Shown: positions 46,488 through 57,059 of the stretch, in pieces
How positions within the stretch are numbered: the stretch's first letter is position 1
Layout of the letters: every line of letters begins with the position of its first letter
Assembly (NCBI RefSeq): GCF_003353175.1
Contig: NZ_QHKS01000001.1
Span: forward strand, 520,040-584,039
Length of the DNA stretch: 64,000 nt
From: Paraburkholderia lacunae
GTDB lineage: Bacteria; Pseudomonadota; Gammaproteobacteria; Burkholderiales; Burkholderiaceae
Direction: 5' to 3'
Notes under the pieces: generated by a model
The model's input: only the letters and a program-made list of their open reading frames with translations
What the model was told of the DNA's origin: nothing
Database searches by the model: none
Program-made: the position numbers and the translations under genes

Positions 46488-47998
46488 ATCATCGTCCCCC
46501 GTTCGGCAGCGATGTCTTCCACCGTGCTGCGGAACACCGCCGCACGATGCGCGTAACCCTTGAACATGTCGAAACTCGCGCAAGCCGGCGACAGCAGCAC
46601 GGCGTCGCCCGGTTGCGCCAATGCCGTTGCGGCGCGCGTGGCTTCTTCGAGCGTGGCGTGATCGCTCAGCGCGATGCCGGTATGTTCGAGCGCGGTACGA
46701 ATCTGCGGCGCGTCGCGGCCGATCAGCATCACGGCGCGGCACCAGCGCGTCACCGGCTCGGCGAGCGGCTCGAAATCCTGGCCCTTGCCGTCGCCGCCGG
46801 CGATCAGCACGGCGCGTTGCGCGAGGCCATCGAGCGCGGCAACCGTCGCGCCGACATTCGTGCCCTTGCTGTCGTCGACGTAATCGATGCCTTCGATCGA
46901 TGCGATCAACTCCACCCGATGCGGCTCGCCGCGGTATTCACGCAGACCGTGCAGCAGCGGCGCGCCCGGCAGACCGATCGCACGCGCCAACGCATACGCG
47001 GCGAGCGCATTCGCGGCGTTGTGCAGACCGCGAATCCGCAAGGCGTCGGCGGGCATCAAACGCTTGAGCGCGATGCTCGGCGGCGCGACCGTTTCGTTCT
47101 TGCGACGGCGCTTCGGCTGCGGCTCGTCGCTCGCGTCGCGATCGTGCGCTTCGACCAGCCACACGATGCCGTTGTCGCGCAGCAGACCGTAGTCGCCGTC
47201 GCTCTTCGGCTCGGTGACGCCGAAGGTGATCACCTCAGCGTCGCTGTCCGCAGAAGGCGCGAGCGCCATCACGCGCGTGTCGTCGCGATTCAGCACGCGC
47301 ACGGTTTGTGTACCAAAGATTCGGCCCTTCGCAGCGGCATACGCGTCGAGGCCGCCGTGCCAGTCCAGGTGATCCTGGGTGATGTTCAGAATGACCGCGG
47401 CGTCGGGACTAAACGTGTGCGCGGTTTCCAGCTGGAAGCTGGACAACTCGAGTACCCACACGTCGGGCAACGCGGTGTTGTCGATCGCTTCGGTCAGCTT
47501 GTCCAGCGCGGCCGGGCTGATGTTGCCCGCCACGGCGACCCGCTTGCCAGCGCGTTCGCACAGCAGGCCGGTCAGGCTCGTCGTGGTGGTCTTGCCGTTG
47601 GTGCCGGTGATCGCGATCACCTTCGGCGCGTAGCCGCTCTCGCCGAGCGTCTTCAGCGCTTGCGAAAAGAACTCGAGTTCGCCCCACACGGGAATGTCCC
47701 GCTCACGCGCCGCCGTGATCAGCGGCAGCAGATCGTCGGCGAGCGGCGACAACCCCGGGCTGATCGCAAGCAGTTCAACGCCTTCGAGCAGCACCGGCGC
47801 AAACGGGCCGCCGACGAAATCGGCGTCGACGCCGTGCGCTTCGAGCGCGGACAGGTTCGGCGGCACCTCGCGCGTATCGGCCACACGCAGCCGACAGCCG
47901 TGCCGCGCGCACCAGCGCGCCATCGCGAGACCGGATTCACCCAGTCCCAGCACGAGCACCATCGGCTTTTGCCGATCCCGAAACTTCTCGCCAAACAT
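46484..47998 (-). CDS. murD: UDP-N-acetylmuramoylalanine--D-glutamate ligase
   Basis: Adds D-glutamate to the stem peptide. [19 protein letters not shown] is the UDP-binding N-terminus, and [18 protein letters not shown] the ATP loop. [12 protein letters not shown] and [12 protein letters not shown] are Mur-ligase motifs. At 504 residues it is longer than E. coli MurD (438), with an insertion rich in charged residues around [18 protein letters not shown] in the middle domain. It overlaps ftsW by ATGA and follows mraY by 23 bases. Confidence 0.97.
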   Translation of the reverse strand: MFGEKFRDRQKPMVLVLGLGESGLAMARWCARHGCRLRVADTREVPPNLSALEAHGVDADFVGGPFAPVLLEGVELLAISPGLSPLADDLLPLITAARERDIPVWGELEFFSQALKTLGESGYAPKVIAITGTNGKTTTTSLTGLLCERAGKRVAVAGNISPAALDKLTEAIDNTALPDVWVLELSSFQLETAHTFSPDAAVILNITQDHLDWHGGLDAYAAAKGRIFGTQTVRVLNRDDTRVMALAPSADSDAEVITFGVTEPKSDGDYGLLRDNGIVWLVEAHDRDASDEPQPKRRRKNETVAPPSIALKRLMPADALRIRGLHNAANALAAYALARAIGLPGAPLLHGLREYRGEPHRVELIASIEGIDYVDDSKGTNVGATVAALDGLAQRAVLIAGGDGKGQDFEPLAEPVTRWCRAVMLIGRDAPQIRTALEHTGIALSDHATLEEATRAATALAQPGDAVLLSPACASFDMFKGYAHRAAVFRSTVEDIAAERGTMI

Positions 47999-48021
47999 CG
48001 CCTGCTTCCCCTAAATACCGC

Positions 48022-49191
48022 TTAACGCAACTTGAGCGTGGACAAACCGAACAGACACAACATCAGCGTGATGATCCAGAAACGCACGACCACCTGCGTT
48101 TCCTTCCAACCCGACAATTCAAAATGGTGATGCAGCGGCGCCATCTTGAAGAGCCGCCGCCCTTCGCCGAAACGCCGCTTGGTGAACTTGAACCACGCAA
48201 CCTGCAACATCACGGAGAGCGTCTCCGCGACGAAAATGCCGCCCATGATGAACAGCACGATTTCCTGACGCACGATCACCGCGACCGTGCCAAGCGCGCC
48301 GCCGAGCGCCAGCGCGCCGACGTCGCCCATGAACATCTGCGCCGGGTGCGTGTTGAACCACAGAAACGCGAGCCCCGCTCCGCCCATCGCCGAGCAGAAA
48401 ATCAGCAGTTCGCCCGCGCCGGCGATATGCGGAAACAGCAGGTACTTCGAGTAGACCGAACTGCCCATCACATACGCGAACACGCCGAGCGACGCGCCGA
48501 CCAGCACGACCGGCATGATCACGAGGCCGTCGAGACCGTCGGTGAGATTCACCGCATTGCTCGCGCCGACGATCACCAGATACGTCAGCACGATGAAGCC
48601 CCACACGCCGAGCGGATAGCTGATCGATTTGACGAACGGCAGCATCAGGTCGGCACGCGCCGGCAAGCCCATTGACAAGCCGCTGCGCACCCACGCCATG
48701 AACAGGTCGAACACACGCACATTGCTGGCTTCGGACACGCTGAAGGCCAGATAAACAGCGGCAAACAGACCGATCACCGACTGCCAGAAATACTTTTCAC
48801 GCGACGACATGCCGCGCGGATCCTTGTAGACCACCTTGCGGTAATCGTCGACCCAGCCGATCACGCCGAAACCGAACGTGACGAGCATCACGATCCAGAT
48901 GAAGCGGTTGGTCAGATCGGCCCACAACAGCGTCGCCACGGCGATACCGAGCAGAATCAGCACGCCGCCCATGGTCGGCGTACCGGATTTGACGAGGTGC
49001 GTTTGCGGGCCGTCCTTGCGCACGGCCTGGCCGACCTTCATCGCGGTCAGCTTGCGAATCACCCACGGGCCACAGACGAGCCCGATCAGCAGTGCGGTGA
49101 TGGTTGCCATCACCGCACGGAAAGTCAGATAACTGAACACGCGCAAGAAGCTTGCGTCATTCTGCAGCCATTGCGCCAGCGCCAGTAGCAT
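48022..49191 (-). CDS. mraY: Phospho-N-acetylmuramoyl-pentapeptide transferase MraY
   Basis: Polytopic enzyme making lipid I from UDP-MurNAc-pentapeptide and undecaprenyl phosphate. Ten transmembrane segments are expected. [12 protein letters not shown] carries the Asp-Asp catalytic pair, and [12 protein letters not shown] is a second MraY signature. The loop [24 protein letters not shown] is highly conserved. 389 residues, slightly longer than E. coli's 360 because of a periplasmic insertion. It follows murF by 17 bases. Confidence 0.98.
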   Translation of the reverse strand: MLLALAQWLQNDASFLRVFSYLTFRAVMATITALLIGLVCGPWVIRKLTAMKVGQAVRKDGPQTHLVKSGTPTMGGVLILLGIAVATLLWADLTNRFIWIVMLVTFGFGVIGWVDDYRKVVYKDPRGMSSREKYFWQSVIGLFAAVYLAFSVSEASNVRVFDLFMAWVRSGLSMGLPARADLMLPFVKSISYPLGVWGFIVLTYLVIVGASNAVNLTDGLDGLVIMPVVLVGASLGVFAYVMGSSVYSKYLLFPHIAGAGELLIFCSAMGGAGLAFLWFNTHPAQMFMGDVGALALGGALGTVAVIVRQEIVLFIMGGIFVAETLSVMLQVAWFKFTKRRFGEGRRLFKMAPLHHHFELSGWKETQVVVRFWIITLMLCLFGLSTLKLR

Positions 49192-49208
49192 GCTTCGGTC
49201 CTTCTATT

Positions 49209-50636
49209 TCAATGTGCGGCGGGCGCATTGCCCGCTGCGTTGGGTTGTGGACTCGTTACGGCGTCCACCACGCGCTCCATTTGCATGAAGCGCGAGCCTT
49301 TCACGAGAAGCGTTGCAGCGGAACCGAAACCGGCCTGCTGCAATTGCGCGATCAGCGTGCCGACATCGGCGACGTGATGCGCATTGGCGCCGTACGCGGC
49401 GCAGGCGTCGCGCGAGGCGTCGCCCAATGCGTACAGCGCGTCGATACCGCGTTCTTTCGCGTATGCACCGATCTCGCGGTGAAACGCCGGACCGCTATCG
49501 CCGACTTCACCCATATCGCCCATCACCAGCACGCGCGGCGAGGCTTGCGACGCGAGCACGTCGATCGCGGCGCGCATCGAGTCGGGGTTCGCGTTATAGG
49601 TGTCGTCAATCACGGTTGCGCCGGCGAGCGTGCCGAGCGCGGCGCGCTTCACCTGCAACCGGCCCTTCACCGCGCCGAACGATTCGAGGCCACGCTTGAT
49701 CGCGTCGAGCGAAACGCCTGCGGCAAGCGCCGCTGCGGTCGCGGCCAGCGCGTTGTGGGCGTTGTGGTTGCCGAGCACCTGCAACGTGACGTCGATATGG
49801 CCTTCCGGTGTATCGACGCTCAGAAGATTGCCGGCGAACGTGCCTGTTACCGCGGCCTCGGTCGTCCGGTCATCCGAGTTCAACGCGAAATCGAAGATCC
49901 GGTTGCCGGTTGCGGCGACGCTCCAGATGCTCGCGTAGGCGTCGTCAGCCGGGAACACGGCAACGCCTTCCGGGGACAGCGCGTGAATCACGCTTGCGTG
50001 TTCAAGCGCGACCGCTTCGACCGTCGCCATGAATTCCTGATGCTCGCGCTGCGCGTTGTTCACGACCGCGACGGTCGGCTCAGCGATCTTCGCGAGCACC
50101 GAGGTTTCACCCGGATGGTTCATGCCGAGCTCGACCACCGCCAGTCGATGCGCGGCGTTCAGGCGGAACAGCGTCAGCGGCAGGCCGACGTCGTTATTGA
50201 AATTGCCCGCGGTCGCGAGGCGAGCGTCCGCGCCGACCGCAGCGGCGAAAATCGCCGCGATCATTTCCTTGACCGTCGTCTTGCCGTTGCTGCCCGTCAC
50301 CGCGACGAGCGGCGCGCTGAACCTGCGACGCCAGCCGCGTGCAAGCGCGCCCAACGCAACGCGGGTATCGGCCACGTGCAAGGCGGGGATACGCCAGTCG
50401 CTGGGACTGCGCGCGACCAATGCGGCCGTGACGTTGCGCGACGCGACATCCGGCAGGAAGTCGTGCGCATCGAAACGCTCACCCTTCAACGCGACGAACA
50501 GATCGCCCGGACCGGCGCTGCGGCTATCGGTCGACACGCGCTCGAACGCGACGCTCCCGTCTCCGAGTACGGTGGCGCCGGGAATCAGCGCGGCGGCTTC
50601 GCTCAGCGAGAACATCGCGACACCTCGCCGGGTCAT
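49209..50636 (-). CDS. murF: UDP-MurNAc-tripeptide--D-Ala-D-Ala ligase
   Basis: Adds D-Ala-D-Ala to complete the pentapeptide. VAVTGSNGKTTVKEMIAAIF is the ATP loop (about residue 115), and DDTYNANPDSMRAA is a MurF motif. 475 residues. The first ATG overlaps the murE stop and has GGAGG 6 bases upstream; a second ATG seven codons on is possible. mraY is 17 bases on. Confidence 0.97.
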   Translation of the reverse strand: MTRRGVAMFSLSEAAALIPGATVLGDGSVAFERVSTDSRSAGPGDLFVALKGERFDAHDFLPDVASRNVTAALVARSPSDWRIPALHVADTRVALGALARGWRRRFSAPLVAVTGSNGKTTVKEMIAAIFAAAVGADARLATAGNFNNDVGLPLTLFRLNAAHRLAVVELGMNHPGETSVLAKIAEPTVAVVNNAQREHQEFMATVEAVALEHASVIHALSPEGVAVFPADDAYASIWSVAATGNRIFDFALNSDDRTTEAAVTGTFAGNLLSVDTPEGHIDVTLQVLGNHNAHNALAATAAALAAGVSLDAIKRGLESFGAVKGRLQVKRAALGTLAGATVIDDTYNANPDSMRAAIDVLASQASPRVLVMGDMGEVGDSGPAFHREIGAYAKERGIDALYALGDASRDACAAYGANAHHVADVGTLIAQLQQAGFGSAATLLVKGSRFMQMERVVDAVTSPQPNAAGNAPAAH

Positions 50637-52180
50637 TCGCCACCTCCGCGGGTGTGAGTCGCACGCGACGCGAGCGCGAGGCGAGCGTGGTCCTGATCGG
50701 AGAAAGCGCGTTTCTTACCCATGATTTCCTGTGTTGCTTCGTGCCCTTTACCAGCCAGCACGATGACGTCTTCGCGCGCGGCGCCGCGGACCGCTTGCAG
50801 GATCGCGCTCGCGCGGTCCTCGATACAGCGCGCCTTCGACGCGTCTTTCATGCCGGTAGCAATCTGTTCGATGATCGCGTGCGGATCTTCGCTGCGCGGG
50901 TTGTCGCTGGTCACGACGACCCCGTCGGCGAGCCTCTCGGCAATCGCGCCCATCAGCGGACGTTTGGTCGCGTCGCGGTCGCCGCCGCAGCCGAACATGC
51001 AGATCAGTTCGCCGCCACGAGCAAGCGCCATCGGGCGCAGTGCTTCCAGCGTCTTTTCCAGCGCGTCCGGCGTGTGCGCGTAATCGATCACGACGAGCGG
51101 TTCGTCGTTCTGCAAGCGGCCGCCCAGACGCTGCATGCGGCCGTTTACCGGCTCGAGCTTCGCCAGTTCGGCGAGCGCGGCGTCGAACGGGACGTCCGCG
51201 GCGAGCAGCGCGCCGAGCACGCCGAGCAGATTGCTGACGTTGAATGCGCCGAGCGTTTGCACTTCGACTTCGGCGCTGCCCCAATCCGAGGTGCTCAGAT
51301 GGAACGCCGTGCCGGTGGCGGTGGCGCGCACGTTCGAGGCCGTGAGCCACGCATCGGCTTGCGGCGTGTCTTCGAGCGCTTCGTCGAGACCGTAGGCGAT
51401 TGTGCGCGCCTGGTCTTTCGCGCCGGCGAGCAGGCGGCGGCCGGCCGCGTCGTCACGGTTGATCACCGCGGCACGCAGCTCAGGCCACACAAACAGACGC
51501 GCCTTCGCCGTTTCGTAGGCTTCGAACGTGCCGTGATAGTCAAGGTGGTCTTGCGTGAGATTCGTGAACACGGCGATATCGAACGCGGTGCCGTTCGCGC
51601 GGCCTTGATGCAGCGCGTGCGACGACACCTCCATCGCCACGGCTTGAGCGCCCGCGTCGCGCAGCTGCGCGAGACTGCGCTGAAGCTGCGGCGCGTCGGG
51701 CGTCGTGAAGCCGGTATGCACGAGTTGGCCCGGCAAACCTGTGCCGAGCGTGCCGATGATCGCGCAGCGCGTGCCGAGCGCGGTCAGCGCCGCCGAGATC
51801 CATTGGCTGCACGAGGTCTTGCCGTTAGTGCCAGTGACGCCGATCGCCAGCATCGCGTCGCTCGGATCCTTATACCAGGCGCTCGCAATCGGGCCCGCCA
51901 GTTCGTTCAGCGCCGGTACGGCGAGCGTCGTCACCGGATCGATCGTGCCGTTGAAACCTTCCGGCTGAACCAGCACGGCCGCCGCGCCGCGCGCGATCGC
52001 GCCCCCAATGAACGGGCGGTTGTCCGCGCCGTCGACCGTGTAAGCGAAAAACGCATCGCCCGCGGCGAGCGAGCGCGTGTCGGCATGCAGATGCGCTTCT
52101 GGCCGCACGTGGGCGTGCAGCCAGGTCAAGGCATCGGCGATCTGCCGGTGCGCCGGATGCGTCTGACGCAGCGCGCTCAT
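50633..52180 (-). CDS. murE: UDP-MurNAc-Ala-Glu--meso-diaminopimelate ligase
   Basis: Adds meso-diaminopimelate at stem position 3. GVTGTNGKTSCSQW is the ATP loop (about residue 115), and TSDNPRSEDP contains the DNPR motif that selects meso-DAP rather than lysine, so the organism should have A1-gamma-type wall. VAMEVSSHALHQGR and NLTQDHLDYHGTFEAY are Mur-ligase motifs. 515 residues. It overlaps ftsI at its start and murF at its end. Confidence 0.97.
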   Translation of the reverse strand: MSALRQTHPAHRQIADALTWLHAHVRPEAHLHADTRSLAAGDAFFAYTVDGADNRPFIGGAIARGAAAVLVQPEGFNGTIDPVTTLAVPALNELAGPIASAWYKDPSDAMLAIGVTGTNGKTSCSQWISAALTALGTRCAIIGTLGTGLPGQLVHTGFTTPDAPQLQRSLAQLRDAGAQAVAMEVSSHALHQGRANGTAFDIAVFTNLTQDHLDYHGTFEAYETAKARLFVWPELRAAVINRDDAAGRRLLAGAKDQARTIAYGLDEALEDTPQADAWLTASNVRATATGTAFHLSTSDWGSAEVEVQTLGAFNVSNLLGVLGALLAADVPFDAALAELAKLEPVNGRMQRLGGRLQNDEPLVVIDYAHTPDALEKTLEALRPMALARGGELICMFGCGGDRDATKRPLMGAIAERLADGVVVTSDNPRSEDPHAIIEQIATGMKDASKARCIEDRASAILQAVRGAAREDVIVLAGKGHEATQEIMGKKRAFSDQDHARLALASRATHTRGGGE

Positions 52181-54042
52181 CGCTCCACTCCGGGATGGCT
52201 TTTCGAGTTGGCGGCGATCGTCATTTTCTTCGCGCCGCCGCTGGTGGAGAGTTTTTTCACCGTTGCGGCTGCGGGCGGTGCGCTCGGCGCAGCAGGTGCC
52301 GAATCGTCCGACACCACCATTTGCTTGACCGGCATGTCCGGCGGCACATTCAGCGAGCGCAGCGTATCGCCGACGATCGCCGAAAACACCGGACCCGACA
52401 CCTGACCGCCGAAGTGGCTGCCCGCGGTCGGCTCGTCGACCGAAACGGCCACGACGATGCGCGGATTCGGCATCGGCGCCATGCCGACGAACGACGCGCG
52501 GTACTTCGAATGGTCGTAGCCGTGAGCGCCGTGCTTGTACGCGGTACCGCTCTTGCCGCCTACGCGATATCCCGGCACGGCCGCATCCGGCGACGTGCCA
52601 CCCGGCGCCGTCACGGTTTCGAGCATGGCTCGCACTTCGCGCGCGGTGGTCGGCGCGAAGATTTGCGGCCCAGTCGCCGGCTGATCGCCAGGCGTGCGGA
52701 AAATCGACACCGGCATGATCTCGCCGTCATGCGCGATCGCGGTATACGCGCGGCCCAGCTGGAACAGCGACACCGACAAGCCGTAACCGTACGACATGGT
52801 GGCCTGCTCGATCCGGCGCCAGCTCTTCCACGGACGCAGACGGCCAGCCGCCGCGCCTGGAAAGCCGACCTTCGGCGCCTGGCCGAGACCGATGCTGGTG
52901 TACATGTTCCACATCTCTTCGGGCTTGAGCTGCATTGCGATCTTCGTCGCGCCGATGTTGCTCGACTTCTGGATCACACCGCCCACCGTCAGCACGCCGA
53001 ACGCGCTGTCGTCGGTGATCGGCGCGCCGTCGAGCACAAAGCGGCCCGGCCCCGTATCTACCAGTGTAGTCGGCGACACGCGGTGCAGATCGAGCGCGAG
53101 CGACACCGTGAACGGCTTCATGATCGAGCCCGGCTCGAAGGTGTCGGTCAGGATACGGTTGCGCAACTGATCGCCGGTCAGGTGCGAACGGTCGTTCGGG
53201 TTGTACGTCGGGTAATTGACGAGCGCCAGCACTTCGCCGGTACGCACGTCGATCACCATCGCGGCGCCGGCTTTCGCCTTGAATTTCTCGACAGCCGCTT
53301 TCAGGTTCGTATAGGCGATGTACTGGATCTTGCTGTCGATCGACAGGTCGACGTCCTTGCCGTTGTGCGGCACGACCTGTTCGTCCACATCTTCAATGAT
53401 GTGGCCGATCCGGTCCTTGATCACGCGACGGCTGCCCGACATGCCGGCCAGCAGCTTCTGGTCGCCGAGTTCGACGCCCTCCTGGCCTTCGTCTTCGACA
53501 TTCGTAAAGCCGATCAGATGAGCCGTGATCTCGCCTTCCGGATAGAAGCGCTTGTACTCGTCGCGCGCATAAATGCCGGGAATGTCGAGCGCGGTGACCT
53601 TCTCGGCGACGTCGACCGGCACCTGGCGCTTCACGTAGACGAAGGTCTTGTCCTCCGACAGCTTGGCGCGCAGTTCCGTATTGGTCATGCCGAGCAGCTT
53701 GCCGAGCGCGGTCAGCTTGTCCGCGCCGAGATCGTCCGGCACCGATTCGGGAATCGCCCAGATAGCGCGCACCGGCAGACTCGTGGCGAGCACGAGACCG
53801 TTGCGGTCGAGAATCTTGCCGCGCGTGGCCGGCAGTTCGAGCCGGCGCTGATAGCGGATCTCACCCTGCTTCAGATAGAAAGCGTTGCCCGGCCCCTGAA
53901 TCCAGAAGGCGCGCGCGGTCAGCGCGACGAACGCCATGAACAGCAGGAACACGACGAGTCTCGAGCGCCACATCGGCAGACGCACCGACAGGATCGGATT
54001 CGCCGAGAAGGCCACGCTCTTGCGAGCCGACGATTTTCTCAT
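52177..54042 (-). CDS. ftsI: Septal transpeptidase FtsI (PBP3)
   Basis: Class B penicillin-binding protein cross-linking septal peptidoglycan. A single N-terminal transmembrane segment (RLVVFLLFMAFVALTARAFW) lies after a basic tail. The pedestal includes ELPATRGKILDRNG. The transpeptidase motifs are SIMK in FEPGSIMKPF, SSN in QKSSNIGATK and KSGTA in GGKSGTAYKHG. 621 residues; the start at 54042 overlaps the ftsL stop. An Ala/Pro/Ser-rich tail of about 55 residues is longer than in E. coli. Confidence 0.97.
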   Translation of the reverse strand: MRKSSARKSVAFSANPILSVRLPMWRSRLVVFLLFMAFVALTARAFWIQGPGNAFYLKQGEIRYQRRLELPATRGKILDRNGLVLATSLPVRAIWAIPESVPDDLGADKLTALGKLLGMTNTELRAKLSEDKTFVYVKRQVPVDVAEKVTALDIPGIYARDEYKRFYPEGEITAHLIGFTNVEDEGQEGVELGDQKLLAGMSGSRRVIKDRIGHIIEDVDEQVVPHNGKDVDLSIDSKIQYIAYTNLKAAVEKFKAKAGAAMVIDVRTGEVLALVNYPTYNPNDRSHLTGDQLRNRILTDTFEPGSIMKPFTVSLALDLHRVSPTTLVDTGPGRFVLDGAPITDDSAFGVLTVGGVIQKSSNIGATKIAMQLKPEEMWNMYTSIGLGQAPKVGFPGAAAGRLRPWKSWRRIEQATMSYGYGLSVSLFQLGRAYTAIAHDGEIMPVSIFRTPGDQPATGPQIFAPTTAREVRAMLETVTAPGGTSPDAAVPGYRVGGKSGTAYKHGAHGYDHSKYRASFVGMAPMPNPRIVVAVSVDEPTAGSHFGGQVSGPVFSAIVGDTLRSLNVPPDMPVKQMVVSDDSAPAAPSAPPAAATVKKLSTSGGAKKMTIAANSKSHPGVER

Positions 54043-54389
54043 CGCAGGCCTCCGCGACGAGTCGTGAGCGGCGCCGACGCCGGGTCGGAAGTCGGGATCG
54101 GTGCGTCTGCAGCCTTGGCGGCGCCCGGATCGAGCGTCAGGTATTGAGTGCGGCCGGTGCTCACCGACTGCATTTTCAGCGCAGCCGTGGCGGTCTGCTC
54201 GATGCGCGAGGTCTTCGACAACGCGCTCTGCTGATATTGAAGCTGCGAATAGTCCTGCTGCAACTGACGCTCCTGCGATTGAGCGCGCTGCAACTGGATA
54301 AAGATCTGACGCTGCTGATTGGTCGCGTTGACGACAGACAAGGCGCAGCCCATCACGATGATCAGCAGGAAGATATTGAGGCGATTCAT
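54039..54389 (-). CDS. ftsL: Cell division protein FtsL
   Basis: Small bitopic divisome protein. One transmembrane segment at residues about 4-22 ([20 protein letters not shown]) precedes a periplasmic coiled coil with heptad Leu/Gln pattern ([20 protein letters not shown]), as expected for FtsL pairing with FtsB. 116 residues. It overlaps rsmH and ftsI, so all three are coupled. Confidence 0.94.
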   Translation of the reverse strand: MNRLNIFLLIIVMGCALSVVNATNQQRQIFIQLQRAQSQERQLQQDYSQLQYQQSALSKTSRIEQTATAALKMQSVSTGRTQYLTLDPGAAKAADAPIPTSDPASAPLTTRRGGLR

Positions 54390-55339
54390 GGTGCAATCCG
54401 CTCCGCCACGCGCATCACGGCAGAACGGGCGCGCGGATTCGCGGCGACTTCAGCGTCGCTTGCGAACACGCGGCCGATGATTTTGAGCGGAGGGCTCGGC
54501 AGATCGACTGCGCGAATCGGCAGACGGCGATCGACCGCAGGCGTACTGGCGTGCGCCTGCATGAATCGTTTGACGATCCGGTCCTCGAGCGAATGAAAGC
54601 TGATGACCACCAGCCGCCCCCCTTGCTCCAACAGCGACAACGCTGCTTCTAAAACGACTTGCAGCTCCGCAAGCTCTTGATTGATGTGAATCCGTATAGC
54701 TTGAAAGGTGCGGGTTGCCGGGTCCTTGCCCTTCTCACGGGTTTTGACGACGTTAGCCACGATTTGGGCAAGCTCGCCCGTGCTGACGAGAGGCCCAAGA
54801 CGGTCGGACTCTGCCCGGCGAGCAACAAGCGCCTTTGCAATCTGAAAAGCAAACCGTTCTTCCCCATAATCTCGTATTACCTCCGTCAGTTCCTGCACCG
54901 TGGCCCGCGCCAGCCAGTCAGCGGCAGACTCGCCGCGCGTCGGGTCCATCCGCATGTCGAGCGGGCCGTCGGCGCGGAAGCTGAAACCCCGCTCCGGGTC
55001 GTCGACTTGCGGCGACGACACGCCCAGATCCAGTAAAACGCCCGACACCCGCCCTACCCCGCGCTCCGCAATTGCGTCTCGCAGTGAAGCAAAACTCTCG
55101 TGCACGATGCCAAAGCGCGGATCCGCAATCTGCTGCGCCGTGGCGATGGCGAGCGGGTCTTTGTCGAATGCGATCAGACGCCCCGACTCGCTCAGCCGCT
55201 CCAACACCAGACGGCTATGACCGCCGCGCCCGAAGGTGCCGTCGACATAAACGCCGTCCGCGCGCGTCACCAGCGCATTGACCGCCTCTTCCAGCAGCAC
55301 CGTGCGATGCTGCAATTCGCTTCCCATCGCAGGTGCCAT
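54386..55339 (-). CDS. rsmH: 16S rRNA (cytosine-1402-N4) methyltransferase RsmH
   Basis: SAM-dependent methylation of C1402 in the ribosomal P site (former MraW). The SAM motif [10 protein letters not shown] is at about residue 35. [32 protein letters not shown] and [17 protein letters not shown] are diagnostic. 317 residues. An alternative start four codons in ([12 protein letters not shown]) is possible. It follows mraZ by 15 bases. Confidence 0.97.
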   Translation of the reverse strand: MAPAMGSELQHRTVLLEEAVNALVTRADGVYVDGTFGRGGHSRLVLERLSESGRLIAFDKDPLAIATAQQIADPRFGIVHESFASLRDAIAERGVGRVSGVLLDLGVSSPQVDDPERGFSFRADGPLDMRMDPTRGESAADWLARATVQELTEVIRDYGEERFAFQIAKALVARRAESDRLGPLVSTGELAQIVANVVKTREKGKDPATRTFQAIRIHINQELAELQVVLEAALSLLEQGGRLVVISFHSLEDRIVKRFMQAHASTPAVDRRLPIRAVDLPSPPLKIIGRVFASDAEVAANPRARSAVMRVAERIAP

Positions 55340-55354
55340 ATATGTATGCCGCGA

Positions 55355-55783
55355 TCAGAACGTGAAATTCTTTAACGCTTCGGGCATGCCCTCGGCGATC
55401 GCCGCCTGTTCCTTCGCGGCGTAAGTTTGTGCGTCCCACAACTCGAAGTGACGTCCCATGCCGAGCAGGGTCACTTCTTTTTCCAGCGAGCCCGCCATAC
55501 GCAACTCCGGCGACACGAGCACGCGCCCCGCGCCGTCCATGTCGACGTCCATTGCATTGCCAAGGAAAATGCGGCGCCACCAGGTTGCGTTCATGGGCAG
55601 ATTGCCGACCTTCTCGCGAAAGATCTCCCATTCAGGACGCGGAAAGAGCAACAGGCAGCCGTCCGGGTGCTTGGTGATCGTCACCCGGCCTTCTGCCTGT
55701 GTCTGCAGCGCATCCCGATAACGAGAGGGAATCGACATCCGCCCTTTCGCATCGAGCGTCAGCGCCGACGCCCCTTGGAACAC
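55355..55783 (-). CDS. mraZ: Transcriptional regulator MraZ
   Basis: Autorepressor of the dcw cluster. The 142 residues show two SpoVT/AbrB-like halves, each with the DxxGR motif: [15 protein letters not shown] and [14 protein letters not shown]. It forms rings of subunits that bind short direct repeats. The gene is first in the cluster, with a promoter and repeats of the expected type about 80-110 bases upstream. Confidence 0.97.
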   Translation of the reverse strand: MFQGASALTLDAKGRMSIPSRYRDALQTQAEGRVTITKHPDGCLLLFPRPEWEIFREKVGNLPMNATWWRRIFLGNAMDVDMDGAGRVLVSPELRMAGSLEKEVTLLGMGRHFELWDAQTYAAKEQAAIAEGMPEALKNFTF

Positions 55784-55864
55784 TTCGCTCTCCCCTTTTA
55801 CGACGCTTTAGCGCCGGCTGCCCGATCTATGAAAATCTACCCGAAACCGCCCGTGAGATCACAC

Positions 55865-55894
55865 AAAAATACACTTTCTCACACTGTCTCCCAC
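55865..55894 (-). promoter_or_regulatory. MraZ operator: three 10-bp-spaced repeats
   Basis: Read on the minus strand: GTGGGAGACA, GTGTGAGAAA, GTGTATTTTT. GTGKGA-type words recur every 10 bases, close to the E. coli MraZ site (TGGGN repeats separated by 5). The first repeat overlaps the -10 of the predicted promoter, so binding should block initiation. The third repeat is the most degenerate. Confidence 0.75.
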
Positions 55895-55921
55895 TTTAGA
55901 GTAACGCTAAACAGGGGTCAA
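55893..55921 (-). promoter_or_regulatory. Predicted sigma-70 promoter of the dcw cluster
   Basis: TTGACC (55921-55916), 17 bases, then TAAAGT (55898-55893) on the minus strand. It is directly followed by and partly overlaps the MraZ repeats; the mraZ ATG lies about 110 bases away. Confidence 0.7.
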
Positions 55922-56195
55922 GGGAGAAGCGCGCTTTTCGAGCGAAATTTGTTTGTTAGAACAAGGACTTAGCACGACTCCCTCACGTCAGACATAAAAC
56001 GGAAAACCGTTATAAATGAATGAACTAGTGCAACTTGTGAAGGTGATACGTGAAAAGTGCGGGGGAAAGGCGCGGAATGTCAGAGACTGTCAGGCGGGAT
56101 TGAACGATGTTTGCTGCCGTTTTCGGCGATTCTGGCGGACGGCGCGTAGTGAGCCGTCCCACTTCGAAATGATGGTGCGCGTTTAGGCGCTGAAC
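55922..56195. other. Spacer between the dcw promoter and coq7
   Basis: No gene, and no clear terminator for coq7. A GTCAG-N5-GTCAG-like repeat occurs near 56080. With the mraZ leader it makes a gene-free stretch of 412 bases from 55784. Confidence 0.5.
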
Positions 56196-56828
56196 CTATA
56201 TGTAATAGGCCGTGCGGGTCATCACCTTCGACACCGCGCGCATCAGCGCTCGCGCCGGCAACGGCAACTCGACGCCGCCTGCGTCCATCGCTGATCGACC
56301 GTGCTCTGCTTCGTCCACGCGCATCTGTTCGACGATCGCGCGTGACTCGAGATCGGCTGCGGGCAATTCATCCAGATGGCTATCCAGATGCTGCTCCACC
56401 TGGCGCTCGGTTTCCGCCATGAAGCCGAGACTGACGCGATCACCCAGGCGGCCCGCTGCCAGGCCGATTGCCAACGCGCCGGTGTACCAAAGCGGGTTCA
56501 ACAGACTAGGACGCGAATCGAGCGCCTGAAGGCGCTTTGCGGTCCACGCCAGATGGTCCTCTTCCTCGATCGCCGCGTGATTGAAAACCGCGCGCAAAGA
56601 CGGCGACTTCGTCGCCAGCTTCTGAGCCTGATAAAGCGCCTGGGCGCACACCTCGCCGACATGGTTCACCCGCATCAGGCCGGCCGAGTGCGCGCGTTCG
56701 GCCGGCGAAAGCTCCACGGCCTCCGCCGTCGATTCTTGCGGAACCGGCAACGGACGGCTCATCCGCGATACGCCCGTCATCGAGCGTAAACCCCGATCAA
56801 ATTCGCTGATCAATTCGTCCAGAAACAT
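56196..56828 (-). CDS. coq7: 3-demethoxyubiquinol hydroxylase Coq7
   Basis: Diiron monooxygenase for the last hydroxylation in ubiquinone synthesis. Two EX(6)HX(2)H-like sets are visible: [16 protein letters not shown] with IEEEDHLAW, and [12 protein letters not shown] with RVDEAEHG; these carry the Glu/His ligands of the ferritin-like fold. 210 residues. The ATG at 56828 has GGAG 8 bases upstream. ispB, which makes the tail of the same quinone, is elsewhere in the window. Confidence 0.95.
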   Translation of the reverse strand: MFLDELISEFDRGLRSMTGVSRMSRPLPVPQESTAEAVELSPAERAHSAGLMRVNHVGEVCAQALYQAQKLATKSPSLRAVFNHAAIEEEDHLAWTAKRLQALDSRPSLLNPLWYTGALAIGLAAGRLGDRVSLGFMAETERQVEQHLDSHLDELPAADLESRAIVEQMRVDEAEHGRSAMDAGGVELPLPARALMRAVSKVMTRTAYYI

Positions 56829-57041
56829 GCGGCACTCCCGTAATTCAACAACCGCCCCACCACGCTGACAGGTCCACTCGACAAGGCTTTGCGGCGCAAA
56901 ACCGGACTCGCGAAGACTTTGTACCCGAGCGAATTTGGCGGCCAATTTGTGATTTTAGACCATGTTGCGTAAACGAAACAGGAACCTTCCTCGGCGTCTC
57001 CTTTTTCTTTGTGCCATGTATGCCTTTTGTTACATTACGTG

Positions 57042-57059
57042 CAACTTCTCGCGAAGTTG
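57042..57059. other. 18-bp palindrome upstream of the porin
   Basis: CAACTTC and its exact complement GAAGTTG flank TCGC. It lies just before a weak promoter and could be an operator or part of an RNA hairpin; no regulator can be named. Confidence 0.5.
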
